From Chitinophaga fulva (GTDB taxonomy: Bacteria > Bacteroidota > Bacteroidia > Chitinophagales > Chitinophagaceae), in contig NZ_JABBGC010000001.1 in assembly GCF_012927205.1 (NCBI RefSeq), positions 2,170,001 to 2,234,000 on the forward strand: a DNA stretch of 64,000 nucleotides. Reading direction: 5' to 3'. A program made the position numbers and the translations under genes. Numbering within the stretch: the first letter of the stretch is position 1; the number at the start of each line of letters is the position of its first letter. The notes under the pieces were generated by a model. It did not search any database. It worked only from the letters and a program-made list of their open reading frames with translations, and had not been told where the DNA came from. Below, in pieces: positions 1-8,537 of this stretch.

Positions 1-148
1 ATGGCGTGTTCCTGAATTGCACAGATATTTTTTTGCCGGCATCTTGTGCTGGTAGCGTAAGGTTCAATACCAGCAAGCATCCCAGGAAAATGGTGCGGAA
101 CGCTTTTCGGGGCCGCATTCTCAAATGCCCCGTTCGATTTTTTTTCAT
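1..148 (-). CDS. SusC-like TonB-dependent receptor, N-terminal fragment
   Basis: The minus strand opens at an ATG at 148 and runs off the left edge of the window after 49 codons. The product begins with a basic stretch (MKKNRTG), continues with a hydrophobic segment (FLGCLLVLNLTLPA) typical of a signal peptide, and then reads KKISVQFRNTP, which matches the start of the STN (secretin/TonB short N-terminal) domain found in FecA-type and SusC-type receptors. The gene lies directly downstream of a FecR and an ECF sigma gene on the same strand, the usual order of a sigma/anti-sigma regulated outer-membrane uptake locus in Bacteroidota. The substrate cannot be told because the plug and barrel are outside the window. 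Confidence 0.7.
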   Translation of the reverse strand, partial: MKKNRTGHLRMRPRKAFRTIFLGCLLVLNLTLPAQDAGKKISVQFRNTP

Positions 149-256
149 ACTTTTAATTGTTGTTTGTGTTATGGAAATGGCCGCCTTTGGATTCCCGTCC
201 CCGGCGGCTTTCATAGCGCATGCTTATTTCCGCTTCTGTCAGCAGGAGCGGATTTT

Positions 257-1270
257 TTATTGTATCAATACTGATTTCCCGGATCTTTTTATTGTTACGC
301 CGGCGGTCATGGAAACAATGTCCAGTGCTTCGTCTACGGTGGACTGATGAAGGGTGGTGGTGATGATTCCACTGGCAAGTTCCGGGCTGCTAAACCGAAT
401 GTTGATGCCATAGTAGCGTTCAAGTTCGGCGGCTACCTCGCTCAGGGATTGTTTACGGAATGTCAGTATACCATGCCGCCATGCCCCGATAGTTTCCGTG
501 TCAGGCAGCGTGTGTACGGTGGCGTGATGGGTGCTGGTGTCGAAGAGTAACAGCTGCCGCTGGGTTAATGTCGCTATTTTTCCTGCCTGTGGCCGTTCTT
601 CGTCTATGACGTTTACCGCTCCTTCGGCAACGGCTACTTTAATGGAAGGTTCTGTATTGCGGTAACGCACATTGAAGGCGGTACCCACATCAACGGTGGT
701 AAGGCCGTTCGTCTGAACACTGAAAGGATGTGTGCCTCCGTGTTTTACAATAAAGTAAGCTTCTCCTTCAAGGATGATTTTCCGGTTGGTAATACCGTAG
801 TTCTTATTGTATTGCAGGCTGCTAACGGCATCCAGGTATACCTCCGAGCTGTCTGGCAGCATGATTTTGGTCCGCTTGCCGGCTTCATTATGCAGCTGCA
901 CCCATTGATGCTCCTGTAAGGCCCGCTGCCGTTGGTTTTGCTGCCAGCGCCAGCCGGTGAGCGCAATGGCGCCTATGAATACTGCGGCTACAGCAACTTT
1001 CCACCAACGGGCGGGTGATAATCGTTTTACAGGTGTGGCAGGAACAGGTTGCACCAGGGCGAGATATTGCTGGTAATTCTTGTCTGCATCGGCTTCCGGG
1101 GAAAATGTTTCACCGGAAACCTGCTGCCAGTCCTGTAATAGCCATTCCTGAAGGCTCGCCTGGTACGCCGGATCGTGCAGGTACTGCCGGATCACCGCCA
1201 GTTGCTCCTGGGTACAACGGTCATTTATATATATCCTGATAAGTGTTTTATCAACGGGTTGTTGCTGCAT
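257..1270 (-). CDS. FecR-family anti-sigma factor
   Basis: The 337-residue protein has a cytoplasmic N-terminal region of about 88 residues, a single membrane segment at about residues 89-107 (WWKVAVAAVFIGAIALTGW), a periplasmic FecR beta-rich domain at about 130-230 (motifs LPDSSEVYLDA, GEAYF, VDVGTAFNVR), and a C-terminal DUF4974-type region (LSEVAAELERYYGINI). In this family the inner-membrane protein holds an ECF sigma factor inactive until the STN domain of a cognate TonB receptor signals across the periplasm. The ECF gene lies 83 bases upstream and a SusC-like receptor starts 109 bases downstream, giving the complete three-part signalling set. Confidence 0.93.
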   Translation of the reverse strand: MQQQPVDKTLIRIYINDRCTQEQLAVIRQYLHDPAYQASLQEWLLQDWQQVSGETFSPEADADKNYQQYLALVQPVPATPVKRLSPARWWKVAVAAVFIGAIALTGWRWQQNQRQRALQEHQWVQLHNEAGKRTKIMLPDSSEVYLDAVSSLQYNKNYGITNRKIILEGEAYFIVKHGGTHPFSVQTNGLTTVDVGTAFNVRYRNTEPSIKVAVAEGAVNVIDEERPQAGKIATLTQRQLLLFDTSTHHATVHTLPDTETIGAWRHGILTFRKQSLSEVAAELERYYGINIRFSSPELASGIITTTLHQSTVDEALDIVSMTAGVTIKRSGKSVLIQ

Positions 1271-1353
1271 ACAGACAGGTATTTAATGCTTTTACCTGCG
1301 TATATCCCTTGGAGTGAATATTCCCCTATGACGTAACAATTTGTTAATACTGA

Positions 1354-1908
1354 CTATAAAATAATGGAAACTAAATGTTGGGCGAGTTGCGTACGTAATT
1401 GTTTTAACGTGGCGGAGATCTGGTTTTCCACGGTTTTGGGAGAGATGTTCAGCTGTTTGGCGATTTCCTTGTAAGTGAGGTTTTGTTCGCGGTGCAATAG
1501 AAATATCCGGCGCCGTTGCTCGGGTAAGCCGGCGAGGCTCTCCTGGTAATGACGCATGAGTTCTCCGTACAGCACAGGATCATTCGCTGTTGCCGGATCG
1601 GTAGGTTCTCCGCCTGTTTCAAGAGAAAACAGATGGTCCACTTTTTTCTGCCATGATTTGATGACACGGTTGCGGGCAATGGTAAACAGGTAGTTCTCAA
1701 AAGTGGCAGGATTGGTAACAGACTGCCTGCATTGCCAGACTTTTACCAATATTTCTGTGGTGAGGTCTTCAGCGTCAGTCTCGTTTTTGAGATAACGGAA
1801 CGTATAACGCAGTAGTCTTTGACGGTAGTAATGGAATACCGCTTCAAAGGCGGTATCATCCCCTTGCAGCCAACGGTCTACCGGGCCGGAAATCTCCTCA
1901 TGAGGCAT
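1354..1908 (-). CDS. ECF RNA polymerase sigma factor (FecI-like)
   Basis: The 184-residue protein has sigma region 2 in its first half (AFEAVFHYYRQRLLRYTFRY, then DAEDLTTEILVKVWQ) and region 4 at about residues 125-175 (LPEQRRRIFLLHREQ followed by the helix-turn-helix LTYKEIAKQLNISPKTVENQ). Length and composition are typical of Bacteroidota ECF factors that activate a neighbouring uptake locus. It is the first gene of a leftward sigma, FecR, receptor series and probably directs transcription of the receptor at the window edge. A conventional ATG at 1908 gives the expected N-terminus. Confidence 0.95.
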   Translation of the reverse strand: MPHEEISGPVDRWLQGDDTAFEAVFHYYRQRLLRYTFRYLKNETDAEDLTTEILVKVWQCRQSVTNPATFENYLFTIARNRVIKSWQKKVDHLFSLETGGEPTDPATANDPVLYGELMRHYQESLAGLPEQRRRIFLLHREQNLTYKEIAKQLNISPKTVENQISATLKQLRTQLAQHLVSIIL

Positions 1909-2022
1909 ATTGTTATCGTGCTGTTGACTGCAAAGAAAAAGAATTTTGTATTAAGAGAGTATTAAGAAAAACGGGTAATGCTATGGGAGGCATTACCCGG
2001 TCTGGATACAGATGCTGGATTT

Positions 2023-2220
2023 TTATAAGCTGTTTTTACTCTTAAAACGTTTCCGGATACTATAACCGAGGCTCATGGCAATACAAGCAGGGCATACGCC
2101 AAACCTGAAAAAAGTAAGTGCTGCTTTTTTATACCACGGCAAGTTTACGGGAATGATGGGACAGCTTGCGCCATCACCTTCATATTCCTTAATTCCCCAT
2201 ACATTGATACTTTCCTTCAT
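2023..2220 (-). CDS. Small hypothetical protein, 65 residues
   Basis: An ATG-initiated frame of 65 codons lies alone between the sigma gene and a membrane-protein gene. It contains the tracts GDGASCPIIPVNLPW and FFRFGVCPACIAMSLGYSI, the latter hydrophobic with a CPAC pair, and ends with a basic tail RKRFKSKNSL. No family is recognised. A short secreted or membrane-associated peptide is possible, and the CxxC could be redox or metal binding, but chance coding is not excluded because a plus-strand frame of similar length covers the same bases. Confidence 0.35.
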   Translation of the reverse strand: MKESINVWGIKEYEGDGASCPIIPVNLPWYKKAALTFFRFGVCPACIAMSLGYSIRKRFKSKNSL

Positions 2221-2404
2221 GGCATATGATTTAACCCAGGAAATGATACAGGCATAATCCTATCAAGGTAACTGAAATGAGGCACAAAATAATTTTCGTT
2301 TGTTTTTTCATGTTTGCAGATATTAATTGTTGACAAATGGGTGAATGCATTTGAACTATTAATACCTGTTTTCTTCAGTTATCACCTGGAAAATGAAAAT
2401 ATTG

Positions 2405-3793
2405 TCAGCATCCGCAGCCACAGCTTGGACGGGCGGCTCCGCAACCGCCTCCTGCGTTGAAAAAGTTGGCTGTCTTTTGGAAGAAAGGAATATCAAAAAC
2501 ACCGTTGAAACGATTCAGAATGATGGCCTGCTGATGTAAGGTCCTGATGTCGTTAAGAACACCTATCTTTTTTTTAAGCGCTCTTTCCATAATTGTATGA
2601 TCGCTGTCCGGAGTCTGCCAGGAAACGATCGAAATGAAGCATAGAAAGAAAAATACACCATATAGAAAACCAGTAATCAGATTAACTTCTTCAGCGGGAA
2701 AACAATAGATGGTCATAACAGATAGCACCAGCCAAACAGGATAAAGTATGGCATCTCTTTCCGGAGGCGCTGTTTGTATGGTGGCGATGGGGTGCAGGTA
2801 TTCACTTAGCGCAGACGCCAACTGGGGAAGACTAAATTTTGATTTATTGTACAGGTGGTCCATTGATTGAAACAACACTTCAGGCTGGATGAAATTTTGA
2901 TCTTCGAAAGCATTTGTTTGATCTGCTATAAGTGAAAAATATTTTTTTGAAAACTCTTTTTTCGTATCGCGTATCTTAATCCAGTTATTTTCCACAAGGT
3001 CATTTGTCAATAATAGAAACGCATTGTTATATCCACCTGATAAATAAGCTAGTTGATAGCGATTGTAAAGCGGCAAATTCCTGATGACGGGCTTTAGGTG
3101 CCGCTCCTCGTTCATTGCAACTAGCTTCCTGATGATAAAGAGCAATGGTGTAAAAAGAACAAAGTATTGTAATACTGAAAGATCGGGAAGTGGCAATTCA
3201 CCAAATAATAGCCAGGTGAGTATAAATGGAATCAATAATGTCAGATAATAGGCTACCGGTGCTATTTTACTGCCGGAAGTATGGAATGGCTGTTTGGGGG
3301 CAGAAATTTTATCGGTGTACAAAAAAGGCGTTAATGCGGAGGGAATGCGCCAGAATTTTGCAGGGGGATTTTGCTTAAATACCTGTATGTATAAGATCAG
3401 CGTTTCCAGGTACCAATCATGATGTTTTTTGTAATCTGTAATGCCACCTACGTTGGGGAAATGATGAAGCTCGCGTTGCAGGATATTAGGGCAAAAGTTT
3501 TTCCAATATTCGGTAGTATACAATAAATGCATATGCCATACCTTATCTACTACAACAGATGGTGATACTCCGTTTTCGGCAATACAACAGAGGTAGACAA
3601 ACCGCTTATATTCCTGGATGGCATCTCTGGTAAAATGAGGAGTCCAATTTTCCGTTTGTGCCATTTTTTTAGAAAACGGAATAACGGCATTGGCATCGTC
3701 AATAGCATAATTCTCAATCCGTATCCAAAGCGCGTTTTTCTGGTAATTTATATGGTCCTCAGTTAACAGAACATCTGAATGTAGCGGTTTCAT
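2405..3793 (-). CDS. TIGR04222-type membrane protein with GRDP-like N-terminus and Cys/Gly tail
   Basis: The 462-residue product starts with a soluble region whose segment VDKVWHMHLLYTTEYW, followed by HHFPNVGG, resembles the glycine-rich-domain-protein (DUF1399/GRDP-like) signature V(D)xVWHxHxL...HHxP. The middle carries paired hydrophobic segments (around VAYYLTLLIPFILTWLLFGE and YFVLFTPLLFIIR) and another pair near the C-terminus (PVWLVLSVMTIYCF, ITGFLYGVFFFLCFISIVSW). The protein ends in GGGCGAARPSCGCGC. Multi-pass proteins with such low-complexity Cys/Gly ends are grouped as TIGR04222; no function is established. The gene stands alone, 57 bases from a divergent rightward gene of which it could be a partner. 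The family call is from pattern memory. Confidence 0.65.
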   Translation of the reverse strand: MKPLHSDVLLTEDHINYQKNALWIRIENYAIDDANAVIPFSKKMAQTENWTPHFTRDAIQEYKRFVYLCCIAENGVSPSVVVDKVWHMHLLYTTEYWKNFCPNILQRELHHFPNVGGITDYKKHHDWYLETLILYIQVFKQNPPAKFWRIPSALTPFLYTDKISAPKQPFHTSGSKIAPVAYYLTLLIPFILTWLLFGELPLPDLSVLQYFVLFTPLLFIIRKLVAMNEERHLKPVIRNLPLYNRYQLAYLSGGYNNAFLLLTNDLVENNWIKIRDTKKEFSKKYFSLIADQTNAFEDQNFIQPEVLFQSMDHLYNKSKFSLPQLASALSEYLHPIATIQTAPPERDAILYPVWLVLSVMTIYCFPAEEVNLITGFLYGVFFFLCFISIVSWQTPDSDHTIMERALKKKIGVLNDIRTLHQQAIILNRFNGVFDIPFFQKTANFFNAGGGCGAARPSCGCGC

Positions 3794-3880
3794 AGCTTTT
3801 TAGTAAACTTCTGAAATTAGTGAAATGTAAAAGTCTTATATTGGTATTATTTGACGCTGTTTTCATCTTATATTCGTCTT

Positions 3881-4783
3881 ATGAAAAAAGAAGATTTATT
3901 GCATCTTGAAAAGCTGATGAATTTTCTGGCTGTCCATTTTATCAGGAAGAATGCCTGGAAAGATGTCTCAAAATCGGAGTGGACGTATATTACTGAGGAG
4001 CTAAACAGATTGTTGGAGGAACAGAACAGGAAAAATAGAATAAGGAAGGAAGCAGATTTGTTGGGTGCAAACTATCTTTATGAACATCTCATTATTAATA
4101 AGTTAAAAGCATGCGATGGAAAAAAAAGCATGGATGGGACCAGTAAACCTAACCTTGGTAAATTAAGCCGGATTGTCCAGGTGTTAGGGTATGATAACTA
4201 CTTCGATTTTATTAATTCGCATAAAGAGACCTTCAGTTTTAATGATTTAAAAATCGAAATTCCGAAGGCAACGGTGAATACCAGGCTATTGGACGAATTA
4301 ATTGGATTTTGGTATTCTTTTAACCGCAATCTGCCCGATAATCCGGACAAAATTAATGAAGAAAGAATCTGGCGCTCATCAGTGGAAATATACAAATCAG
4401 AAGCTTCAGGCGAATACCTGATAGAGAGAAGCGGAGGAGACAATCATAAGTATTATGGCAAAATAACAGCTTATGCAGATTATGTTTTCATCATTATGAA
4501 TAGCAATACCTTTATCCGGCAACGGCATTTTATTTCACGTCTGAAAGATATTAATGAAAAGCTAAAACAACCGGATTATAAATTGAGTGAGATGCACTTT
4601 ATTAGCACCTGTATCAGTTTTAACCAGGAACCCATTGCCCTGTTTGAAATCTTCCAAAAAGTAAACAATACAAAAAATTTTGTTGCCGATTCTGTAAGTT
4701 TTCTCATAGAAAGCGAGGAGCTTCCGGCAGCTGTGGTGGCCCATTTAAAAAATACAGAAGGGAATAGAATTAATTACAGGTGA
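3881..4783 (+). CDS. Hypothetical cytoplasmic protein, 300 residues
   Basis: The frame is open from a TTG at 3851, but the ATG at 3881 (MKKEDLLHLEKLMNF) is the likely start. The N-terminal 100 residues are helical and charged (SEWTYITEELNRLLEEQNRK), followed by LGKLSRIVQVLGYDNYFDFI, a short helical pattern seen in Bacteroidota accessory proteins. The C-terminal part has alternating beta-like segments (EYLIERSGGDNHKYYGKITA, YVFIIMNSNTFIRQRHFISR). There are no membrane segments or signal peptide. It is transcribed divergently from the membrane protein at 2405-3793, with less than 90 bases between the starts, so the two may share control. No family is recognised. Confidence 0.7.
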   Translation: MKKEDLLHLEKLMNFLAVHFIRKNAWKDVSKSEWTYITEELNRLLEEQNRKNRIRKEADLLGANYLYEHLIINKLKACDGKKSMDGTSKPNLGKLSRIVQVLGYDNYFDFINSHKETFSFNDLKIEIPKATVNTRLLDELIGFWYSFNRNLPDNPDKINEERIWRSSVEIYKSEASGEYLIERSGGDNHKYYGKITAYADYVFIIMNSNTFIRQRHFISRLKDINEKLKQPDYKLSEMHFISTCISFNQEPIALFEIFQKVNNTKNFVADSVSFLIESEELPAAVVAHLKNTEGNRINYR

Positions 4784-4876
4784 TTTTAGATGGCTGTTTG
4801 TATCACTACTTGTATGATGATGCGAGCGCCAACACATCAACTGCATGGCTGCTAACAGTCTTCTTCCAGGCGTATG

Positions 4877-5329
4877 CTATTGCTCTAATAATAGAGAAAA
4901 CAACTTTTCCATGTTATTAATATTGTGATGATCTTTAAAAAGAATTTTTATATCATTCATAATATTTTGCTTGAGCTTATAAATTTCCTGGCAAAAATCA
5001 TTATAATTAAATGCGACCTTCTTTTTTCTATCTAGCTTCAATAACACATTATCAGCCTCCATTTTTATTTCAAACTCATAAAGCTCATACATATTATGTA
5101 AGTTGTAGACGGACGCTTTGTTTATCTTTAAATTTTTCAAAACATCATACAAATCATAAGAAAACTTAATTAAATCTGCCTTGAAAGACAAATAAGCATT
5201 CTCGTTTCCTAATATTAAAACGTCCCCCCAAATTAAATTCTCCCCTAAAGTAGCAACTGAATAATCGGAAATATTTTTCTTGCAGGTTTCCTGATAATGC
5301 TGCAAGTCTATTTTATACAATAATTTCAT
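4877..5329 (-). CDS. Hypothetical protein, 150 residues
   Basis: This AT-rich gene encodes a 150-residue soluble protein rich in Lys, Asn, Ile and Leu (for example NLKINKASVYNLHNMYELYE and KQNIMNDIKILFKDHHNINN). It has no signal peptide, membrane segment or catalytic motif that I recognise. Its composition differs clearly from the GC-balanced core genes of the window. It lies just outside the left recombinase remnant and may be cargo of an earlier integrated element at the same tRNA site. Size and composition would fit an immunity-type protein, but nothing in the sequence shows this. Confidence 0.55.
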   Translation of the reverse strand: MKLLYKIDLQHYQETCKKNISDYSVATLGENLIWGDVLILGNENAYLSFKADLIKFSYDLYDVLKNLKINKASVYNLHNMYELYEFEIKMEADNVLLKLDRKKKVAFNYNDFCQEIYKLKQNIMNDIKILFKDHHNINNMEKLFSLLLEQ

Positions 5330-5450
5330 AACAAATCCATTATTCTTTTTATGACATTAAAGAGGATATGCTCACAGGGTACTAATAATAATAGGGATTA
5401 ATAAATCCATCCTTCCTCAGGAACTCAATGAGGCCTCCGCTACCTGCCAG

Positions 5451-5593
5451 ATGCGCAAAAATGAGGGACTTCGGACCGGAAAAGTAAATGAAGTATTTGC
5501 GTTAATCGCCAGCCTGTCGGGCAATACCCCAAAAATGAAAAAGGGACAAACCATACTGATGATGATTTGTCCCTTTTGCGGGGTGGAGGGGAC
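5451..5593 (+). repeat. Left island boundary: remnant copy of recombinase 3' end
   Basis: Positions 5451-5580 match 23711-23840 with only about nine mismatches, and 5511-5580 are identical to 23771-23840. The shared reading frame (RKNE, then KVNEVFALIASLSG and KMKKGQTILMMICPFCG) is the tail of a large serine recombinase, and the shared stem-loop (5538-5577) is the one that acts as terminator of tRNA-Asp at the right end. After base 5580 the copies are only similar for 13 bases (10 of 13), where the right copy enters the tRNA 3' end. There is no upstream recombinase homology here, so it is a decayed fragment. The rest of 5330-5811 shows no other gene. Confidence 0.75.
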
Positions 5594-5811
5594 AATGTTC
5601 GAACTTTTTTGCATTAAATTTGAAGGAAATTTCCTTGTTTCCTCGACTATTTATCTGAACTAGTGATAAGTTTCCCTGACATCATCTTGCGAACTTTAGA
5701 GGAATAGGAAATTTGTATGATAATATAGTTGCTATGTAAAAGTTCTAGATTTAGAATCTGATAGAGACAAGTTATTCATAAGCATGAAGTACCCATCCAA
5801 ACGGCTCAGTT

Positions 5812-6282
5812 TTATATATCTCCAAGATACTCGTCAAGGCTCCTATAAAATGCATCAACGTAGTATTCCTTTAATGGATTATCAGATCGAACTAGCATAG
5901 ACGAATAATACCCCTGTTTAGCATGATGCTCTAGACAATCATGCTTTTCAATTTCATTCTCAACTTCGCGATGCCAACTTCCAAAAATAATTCTTCTATG
6001 TCTTGCCAGCCCGCCTTTTGTATCACAGAGATATAACATTCCAATATCTGGATTTTTATCAAAAAAATCCATTATAAACTCTATTATGGTTACTTTGATC
6101 CTAGGGTCCTTAGTGTTAAAAGTTTCTGGGACATTATAAAAGCCAAACGATAATACTTTTACATCATTACCCTGCTCATCAGTCAGGTAATAATTACTGA
6201 AGTATAATTTGTAAACAATTTTGTTCTTGGTGGTAAATTCGTATCCTTCTTTAGTTGAAGTTACTTCATACGGGATGTACAA
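5812..6282 (-). CDS. DUF6169-like hypothetical protein
   Basis: The 156-residue protein begins MYIPYEVTSTKEGYEFTTKN and has the pattern of a short beta-strand N-terminus followed by LSFGFYNVP, TIIEFIMDFFDKNPDIGMLY and a basic stretch GGLARHRRIIFGSWH. This resembles small Bacteroidota proteins catalogued as DUF6169, an attribution from memory. The only possible start is a TTG at 6282: an in-frame TAG lies two codons upstream and the next ATG is far inside the protein. The start sits inside the 3' end of a 50-codon frame (6266-6418), which suggests translational coupling. Its role is unknown. Confidence 0.6.
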   Translation of the reverse strand: MYIPYEVTSTKEGYEFTTKNKIVYKLYFSNYYLTDEQGNDVKVLSFGFYNVPETFNTKDPRIKVTIIEFIMDFFDKNPDIGMLYLCDTKGGLARHRRIIFGSWHREVENEIEKHDCLEHHAKQGYYSSMLVRSDNPLKEYYVDAFYRSLDEYLGDI

Positions 6283-6418
6283 ATTCTATATCTTTGAGAG
6301 AGGACAAAGGAATACCCTTAGCAATAGCTTCCCTAATCCGCTCCTTATCGCGGATCATTTTGACAAAAGGATTTTCCCTTTTTGCTTTTTTGCTATTTAT
6401 GGGCTTTTTATCTTTCAT
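6266..6418 (-). CDS. Small basic protein, 50 residues, overlapping DUF6169-like gene
   Basis: An ATG at 6418 opens a 50-codon frame ending in TGA at 6266-6268. The product is strongly basic at its N-terminus (MKDKKPINSKKAKRENPF), then contains VKMIRDKERIREAIAKG and ends SLKDIEFVHPV. It overlaps the next gene by 17 bases, and that gene has only a TTG start, so expression of the second product probably depends on translation of this one. Size, charge and tight overlap are those of an antitoxin-like or regulatory partner, but no family is recognised and the pairing is an inference. Confidence 0.55.
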   Translation of the reverse strand: MKDKKPINSKKAKRENPFVKMIRDKERIREAIAKGIPLSSLKDIEFVHPV

Positions 6419-6606
6419 GGCAGAACAAATTTAAGCATTTTTCTCAAAACTCAAGCAGGAAAAATATATTTCTAATCTTACGATAAAAATCAAAATATTT
6501 TCTTTTATATTGAAATACAATTAATTATAAGTTAATCATATATTGCATGAATTTTTTTAGCGGTCTAACGGAACTAACAAACACATGCTTAAAATCTAAT
6601 ATTGAA

Positions 6607-7719
6607 CTATAATAACCCTTTTTCCTTTAGTGACTCAATCAACGCTTTCATAGTTGGATCATCATTGACTAGTCCCAATGCTTGAATCTCTTTGACTTTA
6701 TCGGCAACTTTTTTGTGATAAATTGTACCAATTCGCTCAATTAACGTCAGCAATTCCAGGGAATCTGTCGCCATTTTTCGGGTATTGTTGACTTGCCTCC
6801 AGTTCTCAGGGGTGTCTGCATTATAAGATGTTTGACTGTTCAAGTGTTTCTGTAAATCACCAGGATAGGCAATCATGTATTGTTGTCTAGCATTTTCGGT
6901 TGTCCGATTTGTACCGGCGGCAAAATATTTATCTCTTTTTGTTCTCTGTAAATAGTCTTTTGAACCGTCAGAAATAGTATTAGGCATGATTACTACATAG
7001 GTTCTAGGGTCAATAGCAAGTTCGATTATGTTTTCCATATCGAAAATATTCTCAGGATTATGTTCTCCTTGTGGATTAATAATACATACAGGGTTATCAC
7101 AAGTGATCAATGGTACCTCATTGGGTACGGTGATGATAGCGATGCCACAGGCCATTTTATGATCGACAAATCGTTGCAAATCTTCAAGATGACCAACAAG
7201 AAATAATTCTTTTAGTATTAGTTTTTGTTCCTCTCTTACTAATTCAAGATTTTCCAGTTTGAACCTGACGGGGCCGTTTCCCCAGTCAACAGATATCATT
7301 TCTTGAGAATTAGAAGTGCTCCGTCCTATTGCGTCAAAAGCTTCGTCAATTACTCGTGTATTTCGATTTAAAAAACCAGGTGTCCGGAAATATAAGCTGA
7401 GTATGGTATAAAGAATTTTCCTCTTTTCTTCGCGTGAAAAGCTGCTCATGTCTGGATTTATTAACATAGAATAGACATGGGGATAAATACCATCAACATG
7501 CTCACTATAATATTTTTCCAAAGCATAAGGGTCGTTCACTTTACCTGGAGGAAATGTGTAGAGATTTTTTTGATGACAAAGATTAGTTGTTGAAAGCTGT
7601 TTTATTTCACCTCCTTGGCGATTTAGCAAAGTGTCAACCCAATCCACGTCATTTCGGCGTTCGGAAAAATTGCGAAGATAAGACTTAGGAATATAATGAT
7701 GCTTTTTAGGATTTGACAT
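6607..7719 (-). CDS. DUF4238 domain-containing protein
   Basis: The 370-residue protein begins MSNPKKHHYIPKSYLRNFSE, matching the HHxxPxxYLxxF signature at the N-terminus of the DUF4238 family. Later segments include ILSLYFRTPGFLNRNTRVID, IITVPNEVPLITCDNPVCII (a strand pattern ending in a conserved-looking TCDNP) and TYVVIMPNTISDG. There are no membrane segments. DUF4238 proteins are often found in variable and defence-rich regions of bacterial genomes; biochemical activity is not established to my knowledge. Here the gene lies downstream of the restriction operon on the same strand but is separated by 160 bases, so it may be transcribed separately. Confidence 0.82.
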   Translation of the reverse strand: MSNPKKHHYIPKSYLRNFSERRNDVDWVDTLLNRQGGEIKQLSTTNLCHQKNLYTFPPGKVNDPYALEKYYSEHVDGIYPHVYSMLINPDMSSFSREEKRKILYTILSLYFRTPGFLNRNTRVIDEAFDAIGRSTSNSQEMISVDWGNGPVRFKLENLELVREEQKLILKELFLVGHLEDLQRFVDHKMACGIAIITVPNEVPLITCDNPVCIINPQGEHNPENIFDMENIIELAIDPRTYVVIMPNTISDGSKDYLQRTKRDKYFAAGTNRTTENARQQYMIAYPGDLQKHLNSQTSYNADTPENWRQVNNTRKMATDSLELLTLIERIGTIYHKKVADKVKEIQALGLVNDDPTMKALIESLKEKGLL

Positions 7720-7880
7720 ACAACGTGTTTAAAGTAAAAATGGAAGAATTGTAAATTTGATGAATAGTCCCACCTATTTAATCATATATCATGATTTGAG
7801 GAACCTATTTCATCTAAAAGTTTTGATAAACCTTTGCTAAAATTCTCTAATACAATATCTGCTTTGAGAATTTTAGTAAG

Positions 7881-8537
7881 TCACAAACTATTCCCATATT
7901 TGTCTAACCAGTTGATAGCGTCCCTGTAATCAGGATAGTATGACTTTAGCATTGTCCAAAATTTATGAGTATGATTCATTACTACCGTATGAAGCAGCTC
8001 ATGTACTATCAGGTAATCAATAACAAACATAGGTGCTTTTATCAAACGCCAATTTAATGAGATGTTTTTTTCTTTGGAGCAGTTGCCCCATTTTGTCCGT
8101 TGATTGCGAAGGTATAATCTGTTATAGTTGAAGTTTAATTTGCCGGCCAATTCTTCGGTTCGGTTTGTAAGGTATTTCTTTGCTACGTCGGTTAACCATT
8201 GCTGCTGAATGGTTTTATCTAACAGATTTCTCTTTGCCCGGATGGTATTATGTTCATGGTCAACTATTACTTTATGCTCATAAGTCAAATCATAAAAATA
8301 GCTGTACCTGTTCCCATACAACAGTATTTGGTTTCGTTGAAGATTGATTTTTGACATGCCTTTAAAAAATTTCAAGTGCTTGTCAATCCATCGTTGCTTT
8401 TTCTTTAGCAATGCTATAATTTCATCCTGTGAGAATGCCTCGGGGATAATTATACGAACACGACCGTCTTCACTCACCCTTAAACGGGCATGTTTCACTT
8501 CTTTTCGTATTAATATGTAGTTATCCGGTAATACCAT
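7881..8537 (-). CDS. YgjP-type (DUF45) metallopeptidase
   Basis: The C-terminal third contains RTKWGNCSKEKNISLNWRL and the zinc-binding VIDYLIVHELLHTVVMNH with a later H in HTHKFW, the pattern of YgjP/DUF45 metallopeptidases (HExxH followed by a third ligand). The N-terminus (LIRKEVKHARLRVSEDGRVR) is also typical. The frame is open to 8585, but the ATG at 8537 (MVLPDNYILIRK) overlaps the hsdR stop as TAATG, the same junction used elsewhere in this operon, so I take that start (218 residues). Such genes commonly sit next to type I hsdR genes; the substrate is unknown, and a role in turnover of the restriction complex is only a guess. Confidence 0.88.
   Translation of the reverse strand: MVLPDNYILIRKEVKHARLRVSEDGRVRIIIPEAFSQDEIIALLKKKQRWIDKHLKFFKGMSKINLQRNQILLYGNRYSYFYDLTYEHKVIVDHEHNTIRAKRNLLDKTIQQQWLTDVAKKYLTNRTEELAGKLNFNYNRLYLRNQRTKWGNCSKEKNISLNWRLIKAPMFVIDYLIVHELLHTVVMNHTHKFWTMLKSYYPDYRDAINWLDKYGNSL

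Noticed and set aside
5579..5620. Possible 3' end of a tRNA or tmRNA at the left island boundary
   Set aside because: A GTTCGA and a CCCCTCCACC run are present on the minus strand, but no T stem or acceptor partner can be built; only a 13-base partial similarity to tRNA-Asp is supported.
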